From: Gordonia lacunae
GTDB taxonomy: Bacteria; Actinomycetota; Actinomycetes; Mycobacteriales; Mycobacteriaceae
NCBI RefSeq assembly: GCF_002149015.1
Contig: NZ_NGFO01000026.1
Coordinates: 1 to 64,000, forward strand
DNA: 64,000 nucleotides
Reading direction: 5' to 3'
Shown here one piece after another: positions 57,166 to 64,000 of the stretch. Position 1 is the stretch's first letter. The number at the start of each line of letters is the position of its first letter. The translations under genes and the position numbers were made by a program. Below the pieces are notes generated by a model. The model was not told the origin of the DNA. It saw only the letters and a list, made by a program, of their open reading frames with translations, and searched no databases.

Positions 57166-58524
57166 TCAGAGCTTGCTCAGGTCGGTGCGGATCAGCATCA
57201 CGTTGTAGTCGCTCCAGCGCGAGGCGTTGAAGTACAGGTCCTTCGAATCCCCCTGCAGCGCGGGGGAGTTGGGGAGCATCATCGGTCCGTAGACGACGAG
57301 CGCGCCGCGGGGGACGATGGTTTTCGGTGCGCTCCACGGGCCTTCGGGGTGGTCGGCGGTGCGCAGCGTGATGTCGTTGTCGCCGTCGAGCATGACGTAC
57401 TTCTCCAGATACGGACTCCAGGCGACCGACAGTTCGGTGACCGGCTGCCGGACGACGACCGCGGAGCCGTCGTCCGGGATCGCGGCGATGTCGTCCACCC
57501 AGCCGCGACTCTTTCCCGCCCAATACTCGTAGGCGTCGAGTGTCAGGATGTCCGCCGGCTTGAACCGTGCGAGGAACGCGGCGCCGAAACGTCCGTTCGG
57601 CGTGCCGTACTGGTAGACGTAATCCGCCTCGGGCGTCCCAGGCCGGCCGCGGACGTAGGCGTTCTGCTGGAACTTGCCGTTGTTGAACTCCACCGGACGG
57701 AACTCGCCGGGAAGTCGGAGTGAGACCGGCGCATTGATGAGGATCGTGTCCTGGTCGGTGACCCAGGTCTGGCCGTTGTCGTCGGAATGGGCGATCGCCG
57801 AGAAGTTGGTGATCCAGTTGCCCGGCGAGCCCCACGATCGCACCGACATGTAGTTGATGTACTGGCGGAAGCCGTTGCCGTATGGGAGGGAGATGGCCGC
57901 GGTCGGGATGGTCGTGACCTCGACGTTGGAGATGCCGACCGACGGGATGAGTTCCTGCGCGTAGTGGGGCTGGCCCGGTGCGATCACCGAACCCGAGGTC
58001 ACGTCGCCGGCCCGGCCGTCGGGAACGGACAGACCGTTGGCGAGGTTGTCGTCGTCGGTGCGGAGAAGTACGTTGTGACGCCACTGCTGTCGGGGGGCGT
58101 TGCAGTTGCCGAAGGTGTCGCCGAAGGCCATCAGGGTCTGTCCTCGCCCGTTGTCCCAGGCGACGCCGAGATCGGTGCCGCCGATGCCGAACCGGCTGAA
58201 CGTCCGGTTGGCGCTGAGCGGTCCGGTGACCCAGCCGACGGTGCGGGACTTGGATCCGACGTAGGGGATCAGCGGTCCCTGCGGACCCGGGTTCGGGATG
58301 TTCGAGCTGCCGGCGGAACCTTCTGAACCACTCGAGCCACTCGAGCCACTCGAGCCGCTGGACCCGCTCGAGCCGAAGCCGAGAAAGCTCGATCCGGTGC
58401 TCGCGTTGCCACACGGCGCAGCGTCCGCGACACCGGTGCCGGGCGTCAGGGCGATCGCGGTACCGCTGAACGCGATGACCCCGGCGAGTGCCAGCCGGAC
58501 ACTCGTGGTGAGACGGCTCGACAC
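57166..58524 (-). CDS. secreted DUF4185 protein with Ser/Gly linker
   Basis: A 452-aa exported protein. Signal peptide 1-36 (LALAGVIAFSGTAIAL, cleavage after ADA), a GSSGSSGSS linker (51-72), then a beta-propeller-like DUF4185 domain (about 85-450) with FGDTFGN, SDDNGQTW and WAGKSRGWVDD. The family is found on actinobacterial surfaces and may bind or cut glycans. GTG 58524 is preceded by GGAGGA; the longer frame upstream is AT-rich promoter DNA. Six 9-bp-phased boxes lie just upstream. Confidence 0.85.
   Translation of the reverse strand: MSSRLTTSVRLALAGVIAFSGTAIALTPGTGVADAAPCGNASTGSSFLGFGSSGSSGSSGSSGSSGSEGSAGSSNIPNPGPQGPLIPYVGSKSRTVGWVTGPLSANRTFSRFGIGGTDLGVAWDNGRGQTLMAFGDTFGNCNAPRQQWRHNVLLRTDDDNLANGLSVPDGRAGDVTSGSVIAPGQPHYAQELIPSVGISNVEVTTIPTAAISLPYGNGFRQYINYMSVRSWGSPGNWITNFSAIAHSDDNGQTWVTDQDTILINAPVSLRLPGEFRPVEFNNGKFQQNAYVRGRPGTPEADYVYQYGTPNGRFGAAFLARFKPADILTLDAYEYWAGKSRGWVDDIAAIPDDGSAVVVRQPVTELSVAWSPYLEKYVMLDGDNDITLRTADHPEGPWSAPKTIVPRGALVVYGPMMLPNSPALQGDSKDLYFNASRWSDYNVMLIRTDLSKL
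58329..58373 (-). repeat. 9-bp tandem repeats coding the Ser/Gly linker
   Basis: Units close to GGCTCGAGT (minus strand) repeat about five times and code GSS in the linker between signal peptide and DUF4185 domain. Slippage changes linker length in whole units. Confidence 0.75.
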
Positions 58525-58532
58525 GAGCGTCC

Positions 58533-58586
58533 TCCAGTGATTTTTGTGACAGAAGTTATTGACGTGACTATTGTTACTGGAGTTAC
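58533..58586 (-). promoter_or_regulatory. six 9-bp-phased GTMAC boxes upstream of the DUF4185 gene
   Basis: On the plus strand, six consecutive 9-mers all end in GTGAT, GTGAC, GTTAT, GTGAC, GTTAC and GTTAC (units at 58533, 58542, 58551, 58560, 58569, 58578). On the gene's strand they read GTAAC, GTAAC, GTCAC, ATAAC, GTCAC, ATCAC plus four bases. The array ends 9 bp before GTG 58524 and is AT-richer than its surroundings. Confidence 0.7.
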
Positions 58587-58623
58587 GTGCGGATCGCGCG
58601 GTCCGCGGGGTCACGATCTGGTG

Positions 58624-59262
58624 TCAGCGCACGAAGAACCGCTCCTCGGACCTCGTCCGTGACTGCCAGCCGACACGTTCGAGTTCCGGTGTCTCCGAGT
58701 CGTGGGCGGGGTAGCCGATGCACAGATAGGCGACCAGCTTCCAGGCCTCCGGCACTGCGAGTGCCGCAGTCACACTCTCCGGTTCGATGATGGACACCCA
58801 TCCGACCCCGACGCCCCGGGCCCGCGCCGCGAGCCACAGGGTGGAGATCGCGGTGACGACCGAATACTCGAGGGTCTCGGGCACTGTTTGTCGGCCGAGT
58901 CCCTGACCCTGCTCGACAGCGGGCTCGCAGAACACGGCGAGGTGGACGGGAGCGTCATCCAGGCCGGCGAGCTTGAGTGACGAATACAGCTGTGCGCGTT
59001 CGCCGGTGTAACCGTCGAGTGCGTCGGCGTTGCACCGGGTGAAGCTGTCGCGCACCGATTGCCGGGCTTCGGCGGACCGCACCTCGACCCAGCGCCACGG
59101 TTGGCTGTTGCCCACCGACGGCGCGAGTTCGGCCGCGCCGATGATCTCGGGCAGCAGGTGGGGTTCGAGTGGTTCGCGGCGGAAGCGACGGACGTCACGC
59201 CGCCATCGGAGTAGTCGTTCGAGATCGCCGACGAACTCGTCGTCGAAAGTTCTGTCGTTCAT
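58624..59262 (-). CDS. bluB: 5,6-dimethylbenzimidazole synthase (BluB)
   Basis: A 212-aa flavin-destructase of the nitroreductase fold making the lower ligand of vitamin B12. RRDVRRFR (21-28), SVGNSQPWRW (49-58), GVGWVSIIEP and LCIGYP are BluB hallmarks rather than generic nitroreductase ones. ATG 59262. It lies between DUF4185 and the divergent comM; no other cobalamin genes are in the window. Confidence 0.85.
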   Translation of the reverse strand: MNDRTFDDEFVGDLERLLRWRRDVRRFRREPLEPHLLPEIIGAAELAPSVGNSQPWRWVEVRSAEARQSVRDSFTRCNADALDGYTGERAQLYSSLKLAGLDDAPVHLAVFCEPAVEQGQGLGRQTVPETLEYSVVTAISTLWLAARARGVGVGWVSIIEPESVTAALAVPEAWKLVAYLCIGYPAHDSETPELERVGWQSRTRSEERFFVR

Positions 59263-59384
59263 CGGTTGTCGAGCCTAGTCGGACCACGCTGAGCGGCGGT
59301 GCACAACTCGACGCCCATCCCCAGATCGGCTGTGTGGGTGGTCGGGGACCGCCGGCCGGGCGCGATCACGGTGAGACTGTGCCC

Positions 59385-60893
59385 ATGTTGGGGCAAACAC
59401 AGGCGGTGGGGCTCAATGCCTTTGCCGCGCGAGTGGTCGATGTGCAGGCGAGTGTGAGTTCGGGGCTGCCGGGGTTCGCGGTGACGGGCAACCCGGACCC
59501 GTCGGTGCGGGAAGCACGGGATCGGGTGCGGGCCGCGATCAAGAATTCCGGATTCAGTTTCCCCGAGCTGAAAGTGACGGTGGCGTTGTCGCCGGCCGAC
59601 ATGCCGAAGATCGGCCCGGGGTTCGATCTGTCGATGGCCGTGTCCATTCTGGCTGCCACGCAACAGGTGTCGGCGGAGAAGTTGTCGTCGACGGTCTTCC
59701 TGGGCGAGCTCGGTCTGGACGGCACCGTGCGGCCGATCCGCGGGGTGTTGCCGGCGGTGATCGCCGCACGGCAGGAGGGGTACCGGCGGGCGGTCGTGCC
59801 GATCGAGACCGTCGCCGAGGCGGCGCTGGTCGAGGGGATGGACGTCGGCGGCGCGACGAGTCTCAAAGAAGTGACCCAGTGGCTGGCCGGAGACCATGTG
59901 CTCGACACCGTCCACGACGCGACGGCCTCGCAGGCGCCGCCGATTCCGGACATGGCCGACGTGGTGGGGCAGCAGGAGGCCCGGCATGCGCTCGAGATCG
60001 CCGCGGCCGGCGCCCATCACGTGTTGATGACCGGATCGCCGGGGATCGGCAAGACGATGCTCGCGCGGCGGCTGCCGGGCATCCTGCCGTCGCTGGGTCT
60101 GGAGGATTCGCTGGAGGTGACGGCGATCCATTCGCTGGTGGGGGAATTGTCGCCGGGACGTCCGCTGATCACCGAACCGCCGTTCGTCGCCCCGCACCAC
60201 AGTTCGTCGATCACTGCCCTGCTCGGTGGCGGTACCGGTTTCGCCCGGCCGGGCGCGGCGTCCAAGGCGCATCGAGGAGTGCTGTTCCTCGACGAGTGCG
60301 CCGAGATGAGTGTCAAGTCGCTCGAATCCCTGCGGGAACCCCTCGAGGACGGCGAGGTGAGGGTGCCGCGGCGTGACGGCATGGCGGTCTATCCGGCGCG
60401 CTTTCAGCTGATCCTCGCAGCGAACCCCTGCCCGTGCGCCCCCGCGCACGACGTCGATTGTGTGTGCACGGCGGTCGTTCGACGACGCTACCTCGGCAAG
60501 CTGTCGGGGCCGTTGCTCGACCGCGTGGACATCCGCGTGCGCATGGACCCGCCGGGAAACACCGCGCTGATGAGCGGCGCCGGCGAGTCGAGCGCCGACG
60601 TCCGGGCCCGCGTCACCGCGGCGCGCGCCACCGCGATCGAGCGATGGTCGGAGTTCGGATGGCGCACCAACGCCGAGGTTCCCGGGTCCGCGCTGCGTCA
60701 GAGATTCCGGTTGCCACCGGACGTGCTGCGGCCCATCGAGTTGTTCCTCCGCGATGGTCGCGTGACGGCCCGCGGTGCCGATCGCGCGCTGCGGCTGGCA
60801 TGGACCCTCTGTGATCTGCGCGGTACCGGCAGTCCCGTCGAAGACGATGTCGCACAGGCGCTTCTGTATCGAGACAGAGGAGCGACCTGGTGA
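59385..60893 (+). CDS. comM: ComM/YifB AAA+ ATPase (Mg-chelatase-like)
   Basis: A 502-aa helicase-type ATPase that aids branch migration in transformation. SSGLPGFAVTGNPDPSVREAR is the N-terminal domain; Walker A GSPGIGKT is at 217-224; Walker B LFLDECAEM follows; a C-terminal Mg-chelatase domain ends it. ATG 59385; GTG 59379 is possible. dprA overlaps its end (GTGA), and both act on incoming DNA. Confidence 0.94.
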   Translation: MLGQTQAVGLNAFAARVVDVQASVSSGLPGFAVTGNPDPSVREARDRVRAAIKNSGFSFPELKVTVALSPADMPKIGPGFDLSMAVSILAATQQVSAEKLSSTVFLGELGLDGTVRPIRGVLPAVIAARQEGYRRAVVPIETVAEAALVEGMDVGGATSLKEVTQWLAGDHVLDTVHDATASQAPPIPDMADVVGQQEARHALEIAAAGAHHVLMTGSPGIGKTMLARRLPGILPSLGLEDSLEVTAIHSLVGELSPGRPLITEPPFVAPHHSSSITALLGGGTGFARPGAASKAHRGVLFLDECAEMSVKSLESLREPLEDGEVRVPRRDGMAVYPARFQLILAANPCPCAPAHDVDCVCTAVVRRRYLGKLSGPLLDRVDIRVRMDPPGNTALMSGAGESSADVRARVTAARATAIERWSEFGWRTNAEVPGSALRQRFRLPPDVLRPIELFLRDGRVTARGADRALRLAWTLCDLRGTGSPVEDDVAQALLYRDRGATW

Positions 60894-62035
60894 CCGCGAC
60901 TCGTCCGCGCCCTTCCCGTTCGCCGGAATCGACCGCCTGGGCCTACCTGGCGCGGGTGGCCGAGCCGCCGAGTGCCGCAGTGATCATGCTCGTCGACGAC
61001 ATCGGCGCGGTCGAGGCCGCGTCGGCGATCCGTCGGCGCATCGTGCCCCCGGGTCACGACGCGGTGCTCGCCGCGACCGCGGCGCGGTGTGATTCCGACT
61101 GTGCGACAGAAGATCTCGACACCGCCGAACGCATCGGCGCGCGGCTGGTGACCCGCGCGGACCCGGAGTGGCCGGCGTGGTCGCTGTTGGCATTGGGCCA
61201 GGCCGACACCGCCGCGCGCGGGGGTGAGCCGCTCGCCCTGTGGGTGCGCGGTCCGGCCCGCCTCGACGATCTCGCGGCCGCGTCGGTGGCGTTGATCGGG
61301 TCCCGCGCCGCGTCGTCCTACGGCGAACATGTCACCCAGACGCTCGCATCGGGACTCTCGGCCGAGGGGTTCGCGGTGCTGTCCGGCGGTGCATTCGGCA
61401 TCGACGGCGCCGCCCACCGGTCGGTGGTGGCGGCGGGCGGGGTGACGGCGGCGGTCATGGCGTGCGGGATCGACCGGGACTACCCCGCGTCGCACTCGTC
61501 GCTGTTGACCGCGATCGCGCGCACGGGTGCGGTGATCAGCGAGTACCCGCCGGGGACGACGGCGGCGAAACATCGATTCCTCACCCGGAACCGACTCGTC
61601 GCCGCGATGAGTGGCGCGACCGTGGTGGTCGAGGCCGGACGGCGGTCCGGAGCGGCGAACACCGCCGCCTGGGCGCGCAAGCTCGGCCGGCCGCTGGGCG
61701 CAGTGCCCGGCCCGGTCACGTCGGCGACCTCGGTCGGCTGTCACCGGATGATCGCCGATGAACTCGCCGTGTTGGTCTCCGACGTCGCCTCGATCGTCAA
61801 CCTGGTACGACCCGACGGCGGGGGCGACATCGGCCGGGGCCGCGCGAAGCCGACCGACGGGCTCGACGCCGAGCAACTACGGGTCCATGACGCCATTCCT
61901 GGCCGCGGCGGTGTGGCAATCGACGAGATCGCCTTTGCCGCGGGCCTCGACATCGGGGTCGTCCGGTCCGCTCTGGCGCACCTCGACGTCAAGGGGTATG
62001 TGCAGAACGTCGACGGACGCTGGCGGCTGGCGTGA
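60890..62035 (+). CDS. dprA: DNA-processing protein DprA
   Basis: A 381-aa protein that loads RecA on single-stranded DNA during transformation. The Rossmann domain has ALIGSRAASSYGE (135-146) and SGGAFGIDGAAH (165-176), KHRFLTRNRL and a C-terminal winged-helix (about 315-380). GTG 60890 overlaps comM. It converges on the TetR gene with 2 bp between. Confidence 0.95.
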   Translation: MTATRPRPSRSPESTAWAYLARVAEPPSAAVIMLVDDIGAVEAASAIRRRIVPPGHDAVLAATAARCDSDCATEDLDTAERIGARLVTRADPEWPAWSLLALGQADTAARGGEPLALWVRGPARLDDLAAASVALIGSRAASSYGEHVTQTLASGLSAEGFAVLSGGAFGIDGAAHRSVVAAGGVTAAVMACGIDRDYPASHSSLLTAIARTGAVISEYPPGTTAAKHRFLTRNRLVAAMSGATVVVEAGRRSGAANTAAWARKLGRPLGAVPGPVTSATSVGCHRMIADELAVLVSDVASIVNLVRPDGGGDIGRGRAKPTDGLDAEQLRVHDAIPGRGGVAIDEIAFAAGLDIGVVRSALAHLDVKGYVQNVDGRWRLA

Positions 62036-62037
62036 CC

Positions 62038-62616
62038 TCAGCGGCGTGTGAGGATGTCGATGATGACCCGCAGATCGTCGGCGGTCGCCTCGTTCAGGCG
62101 GCCGTGCGCGTGGACATAACCGATGCCCGCGTACAGCAGCGTCGTGGCGCGAGCGTGTGCCTCGGCCTCCGAGAAGCCGAGCTCGCGCATGGCGGAGATC
62201 GCGATCGAGAAGATCCGGCAGTCGAGCTGGTCGACCGAGTCCGCGATCGATGCGTCGGTGTCGGCCCACCGGCGCAGCGCCGACTCCATCGCCCAGCGGC
62301 GCGGGTCGGACAGCAGGCGCGCCATCCCTTCCACCCGTTCGACCGGTGGTAGGGCCTCGAGCGCCTCGATCCGATCGGCAGCCGCCGACTGCGCCCGCCG
62401 ACAGTGATCGGCGAGCGCCGCCTTCAACGCGCCGATGTCGGTGAAGTGCCAGTAGAAGCTGCCCTTGGTCACGCCGAGACGTGCGCTCAGGCGGGAGATC
62501 TTGAGCGCATCGATGCCGTCGTCGACCAGGATCTGCGTCGCGGCCTCCAGCCAGTCGTCGACACCGAGCCGTGAACCGCGGCGCGGGGTGGATGGATCCA
62601 CGGGCTGATCCGGCAT
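62038..62616 (-). CDS. TetR family transcriptional regulator
   Basis: A 192-aa regulator. HTH at about 35-70: LKISRLSARLGVTKGSFYWHF. C-terminal domain helical with a Cys in DQLDCRIF. It diverges from the siderophore-interacting protein gene (174 bp between). Ligand unknown; no palindrome was found to assign as its operator. Confidence 0.88.
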   Translation of the reverse strand: MPDQPVDPSTPRRGSRLGVDDWLEAATQILVDDGIDALKISRLSARLGVTKGSFYWHFTDIGALKAALADHCRRAQSAAADRIEALEALPPVERVEGMARLLSDPRRWAMESALRRWADTDASIADSVDQLDCRIFSIAISAMRELGFSEAEAHARATTLLYAGIGYVHAHGRLNEATADDLRVIIDILTRR

Positions 62617-62732
62617 GGAGTCACCTCTGGTCGGGTCTCGCGACGTCTGATTTTAGTAATGGCAAAGTCTCAGATTCACATCGCTTGATTGGAGAGAAAC
62701 CTTACAACCGTGGATGGGTGGTTCGCTCGACT

Positions 62733-62751
62733 AAAGCTAAGGGTCCCCTAA
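62733..62751 (-). promoter_or_regulatory. IdeR/DtxR-like box
   Basis: On the minus strand TTAGGGGACCCTTAGCTTT matches 14 of 19 positions of the IdeR consensus (TTAGGTTAGSCTWACCTWA). It is 40-58 bp before the siderophore-interacting protein start, where iron-loaded IdeR would repress. Confidence 0.45.
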
Positions 62752-62790
62752 TCAGAAAGGCGTAGGGTTGACCCCTGAAAGGGAGGTTCG

Positions 62791-63657
62791 ATGGCGAAAC
62801 GCGTGAACACGATGACGGTGCTCCGGAGCGAGCGGATCAGTCCGCACTTCGTGCGCCTGTACCTGGGCGGGGAAGGGTTCGACGACTTCCAGCCGGCACT
62901 GGGGAAGTCCGGGGAGCCCCACACCGACATGTACGTGAAGTTCATCTTCGCGCCGCCGGGTGTCACCTACCCGGAGCCGTTCGATCTCCAGGAGATCCGA
63001 TCCGGAGAGCCACCGGAACGTCAGCCGGTACTGCGGACCTACACAGTCCGTCGCGTGGATGCGGCGGCTCGCGAGCTCGTCGTCGACTTCGTCGTCCACG
63101 GCGACGAGGGCATCGCCGGACCGTGGGCGGCGTCGGTCCAGCCGGGGGAGACGATCCGCTTCATCGGTCCGGGCAGTGGCTACCGCCCGCGGACTGACGC
63201 CCCCTGGCATCTGCTGGCCTGCGACGAAGCCGGCCTGCCCGCGGTGGCCGCCGCCCTCGAAGCACTGCCCGCCGACGCTATTGCCAAGGTGTTCATCGAA
63301 GTCGCCGGTCCCGAGGACGAGCTCGAACTCCAGGCGCCGGCCGGGGCGGACATCTCGTGGGTGCATCGTGGCGGGCCCGCGGGCGAGGTGGACGACTCAC
63401 TCGCCGGCGACAACGCGCCGCTGATCGAGGCGGTCCGCGCGACGGAGTGGCTCGACGGCGAGCCGCACGTGTTCATCCACGGCGAGGCGCAGGCGGTCAT
63501 GCACAACCTGCGGGCCTACATCCGCAAGGAACGCGGAGTGGGGGCGGCGAACGCCTCGATCTCCGGTTACTGGCGGCGCGGGCGGACCGAGGAGGGCTTC
63601 CGGCAGTGGAAGGCCGATCTGCGGGCCGAGGAAGAGGGTGTCGGCGCCCAGGGCTGA
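62791..63657 (+). CDS. viuB: siderophore-interacting protein, ViuB type
   Basis: A 288-aa FAD/NAD(P)H reductase that frees iron from siderophores. RTYTVRR (82-88) is the FAD motif, HGDEGIAGPWAA and LACDEAGLPAVAAAL are conserved, and GYWRRGRTEEG closes the protein. ATG 62791 has GGGAGG upstream. Position between dprA and xerC matches Rv2895c. The upstream box fits iron control. Confidence 0.92.
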   Translation: MAKRVNTMTVLRSERISPHFVRLYLGGEGFDDFQPALGKSGEPHTDMYVKFIFAPPGVTYPEPFDLQEIRSGEPPERQPVLRTYTVRRVDAAARELVVDFVVHGDEGIAGPWAASVQPGETIRFIGPGSGYRPRTDAPWHLLACDEAGLPAVAAALEALPADAIAKVFIEVAGPEDELELQAPAGADISWVHRGGPAGEVDDSLAGDNAPLIEAVRATEWLDGEPHVFIHGEAQAVMHNLRAYIRKERGVGAANASISGYWRRGRTEEGFRQWKADLRAEEEGVGAQG

Positions 63658-63747
63658 CGTGTCCCGACCGGACACCGGGGCATCGATCCGGCCACGACGC
63701 CGCGTGTGCTGTTGCACTCAGGTGCCCGACGCGGTGAGGTCGTGACC

Positions 63748-64000
63748 ATGCTCGACGACTTCGCCGACCACCTGCGCCTGGAGAAAGGGCGCAGTGAGCA
63801 CACGATCCGTGCCTACGTCGGTGGCGCTCGTGCGCTGGTCACCTTCGCCGGTGCCCGCGGGATCGAGGTCGGCGACATCGATCTCGCCCTGCTGCGGGCC
63901 TGGCTCGCCGAACTGACGCGGCGCGGCGCCGCGCGGACGACCGTGGCCCGACAGGTCTCGGCGGCGAAGACGTTCTGCGCATGGGCGGTCCGAGAGGGCT
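63748..64000 (+). CDS. xerC: site-specific tyrosine recombinase XerC (5' part only)
   Basis: The first 84 codons of a tyrosine recombinase, cut by the window edge. LDDFADHLRLEKGRSEHTIRAY and AKTFCAWAVREG are the N-terminal SAM-like core-binding domain of XerC. ATG 63748 is preferred (GAGGT seven bases before); GTG 63742 is possible. The catalytic domain lies outside the window. It resolves chromosome dimers with XerD. Confidence 0.88.
   Translation, partial: MLDDFADHLRLEKGRSEHTIRAYVGGARALVTFAGARGIEVGDIDLALLRAWLAELTRRGAARTTVARQVSAAKTFCAWAVREG

Noticed and set aside
63658-63747. Possible attachment site near xerC
   Set aside because: No tRNA, no direct repeats and no integrase-type island; this is the ordinary xerC locus.

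Overview
The window is high-GC actinobacterial chromosome from a mycolic-acid bacterium (order Mycobacteriales), most likely Gordonia or a close relative. Lineage markers are a mycothiol-dependent nitroreductase of the Rv2466c type, a SepIVA-type division protein, paired clpP1/clpP2, a GlnR-type box at amtB and frequent GTG starts. The genus is an inference; no 16S gene is present. Gene order follows two blocks remembered from Mycobacterium tuberculosis: Rv2466c to Rv2439c (nitroreductase, rpiB, nei, tig, clpP1P2, clpX, mobA, valS, folC, ndk, rne, rplU, rpmA, obg, proB) and rsmD/coaD plus Rv2927c to Rv2894c (sepIVA, rnc, mutM, smc, ftsY, amt, glnK, glnD, ffh, rpsP, rimM, trmD, rplS, lepB, rnhB, yraN, comM, dprA, viuB, xerC).

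1-7.6 kb: a TetR regulator cut by the window edge, the nitroreductase, an M48 protease, rpiB, nei, a cupin, a LysB/cutinase-like hydrolase, an L,D-transpeptidase, small secreted and zinc-ribbon proteins, tRNA-Gly and tRNA-Pro. 7.6-12.2 kb: protein quality control (tig, clpP1, clpP2, clpX). 12.2-15.3 kb: a molybdoenzyme (FdhF/YdeP family) divergent from mobA. 15.3-28.6 kb: valS-folC-DUF4233, a secreted protein, ndk, a very large RNase E/G with a structured leader, rplU-rpmA, obg-proB. 28.6-32.0 kb: ectoABC synthesis genes with a sirtuin gene downstream, filling the junction of the two syntenic blocks. 32.1-42.7 kb: rsmD, coaD, sepIVA, DUF177, rnc, mutM, osmC, acyP, smc, ftsY. 42.8-50.1 kb: nitrogen genes amtB-glnK-glnD, then ffh and an amidohydrolase. 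50.5-56.6 kb: rpsP-khpA-rimM-trmD, an inserted three-gene ESX/YbaB-type cassette, then rplS-lepB-rnhB-DUF2469. 56.7-64 kb: yraN, a secreted DUF4185 protein, bluB, comM-dprA, a TetR regulator, a siderophore-interacting protein and the start of xerC.

Most genes are housekeeping. The less expected content is regulatory: two perfect CRP/GlxR palindromes (one between ectA and rsmD, centred at -61.5 from the predicted rsmD start), two arrays of 9-bp-phased GTMAC/GTCACA boxes resembling MtrA sites (before the DUF4185 gene and before sepIVA), a palindrome inside the ldt promoter spacer, GlnR and IdeR-like boxes, a 15-bp hairpin in the rne leader, a 17-bp hairpin covering the sirtuin start codon, and a recurrent -10 hexamer placed 6-7 nt before start codons (leaderless mRNAs). 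The best accessory-system candidate is the small ESX-like cassette at 52558-54204. No CRISPR array, insertion sequence, prophage or rRNA was seen. No searches were run; family calls are from motif reading.
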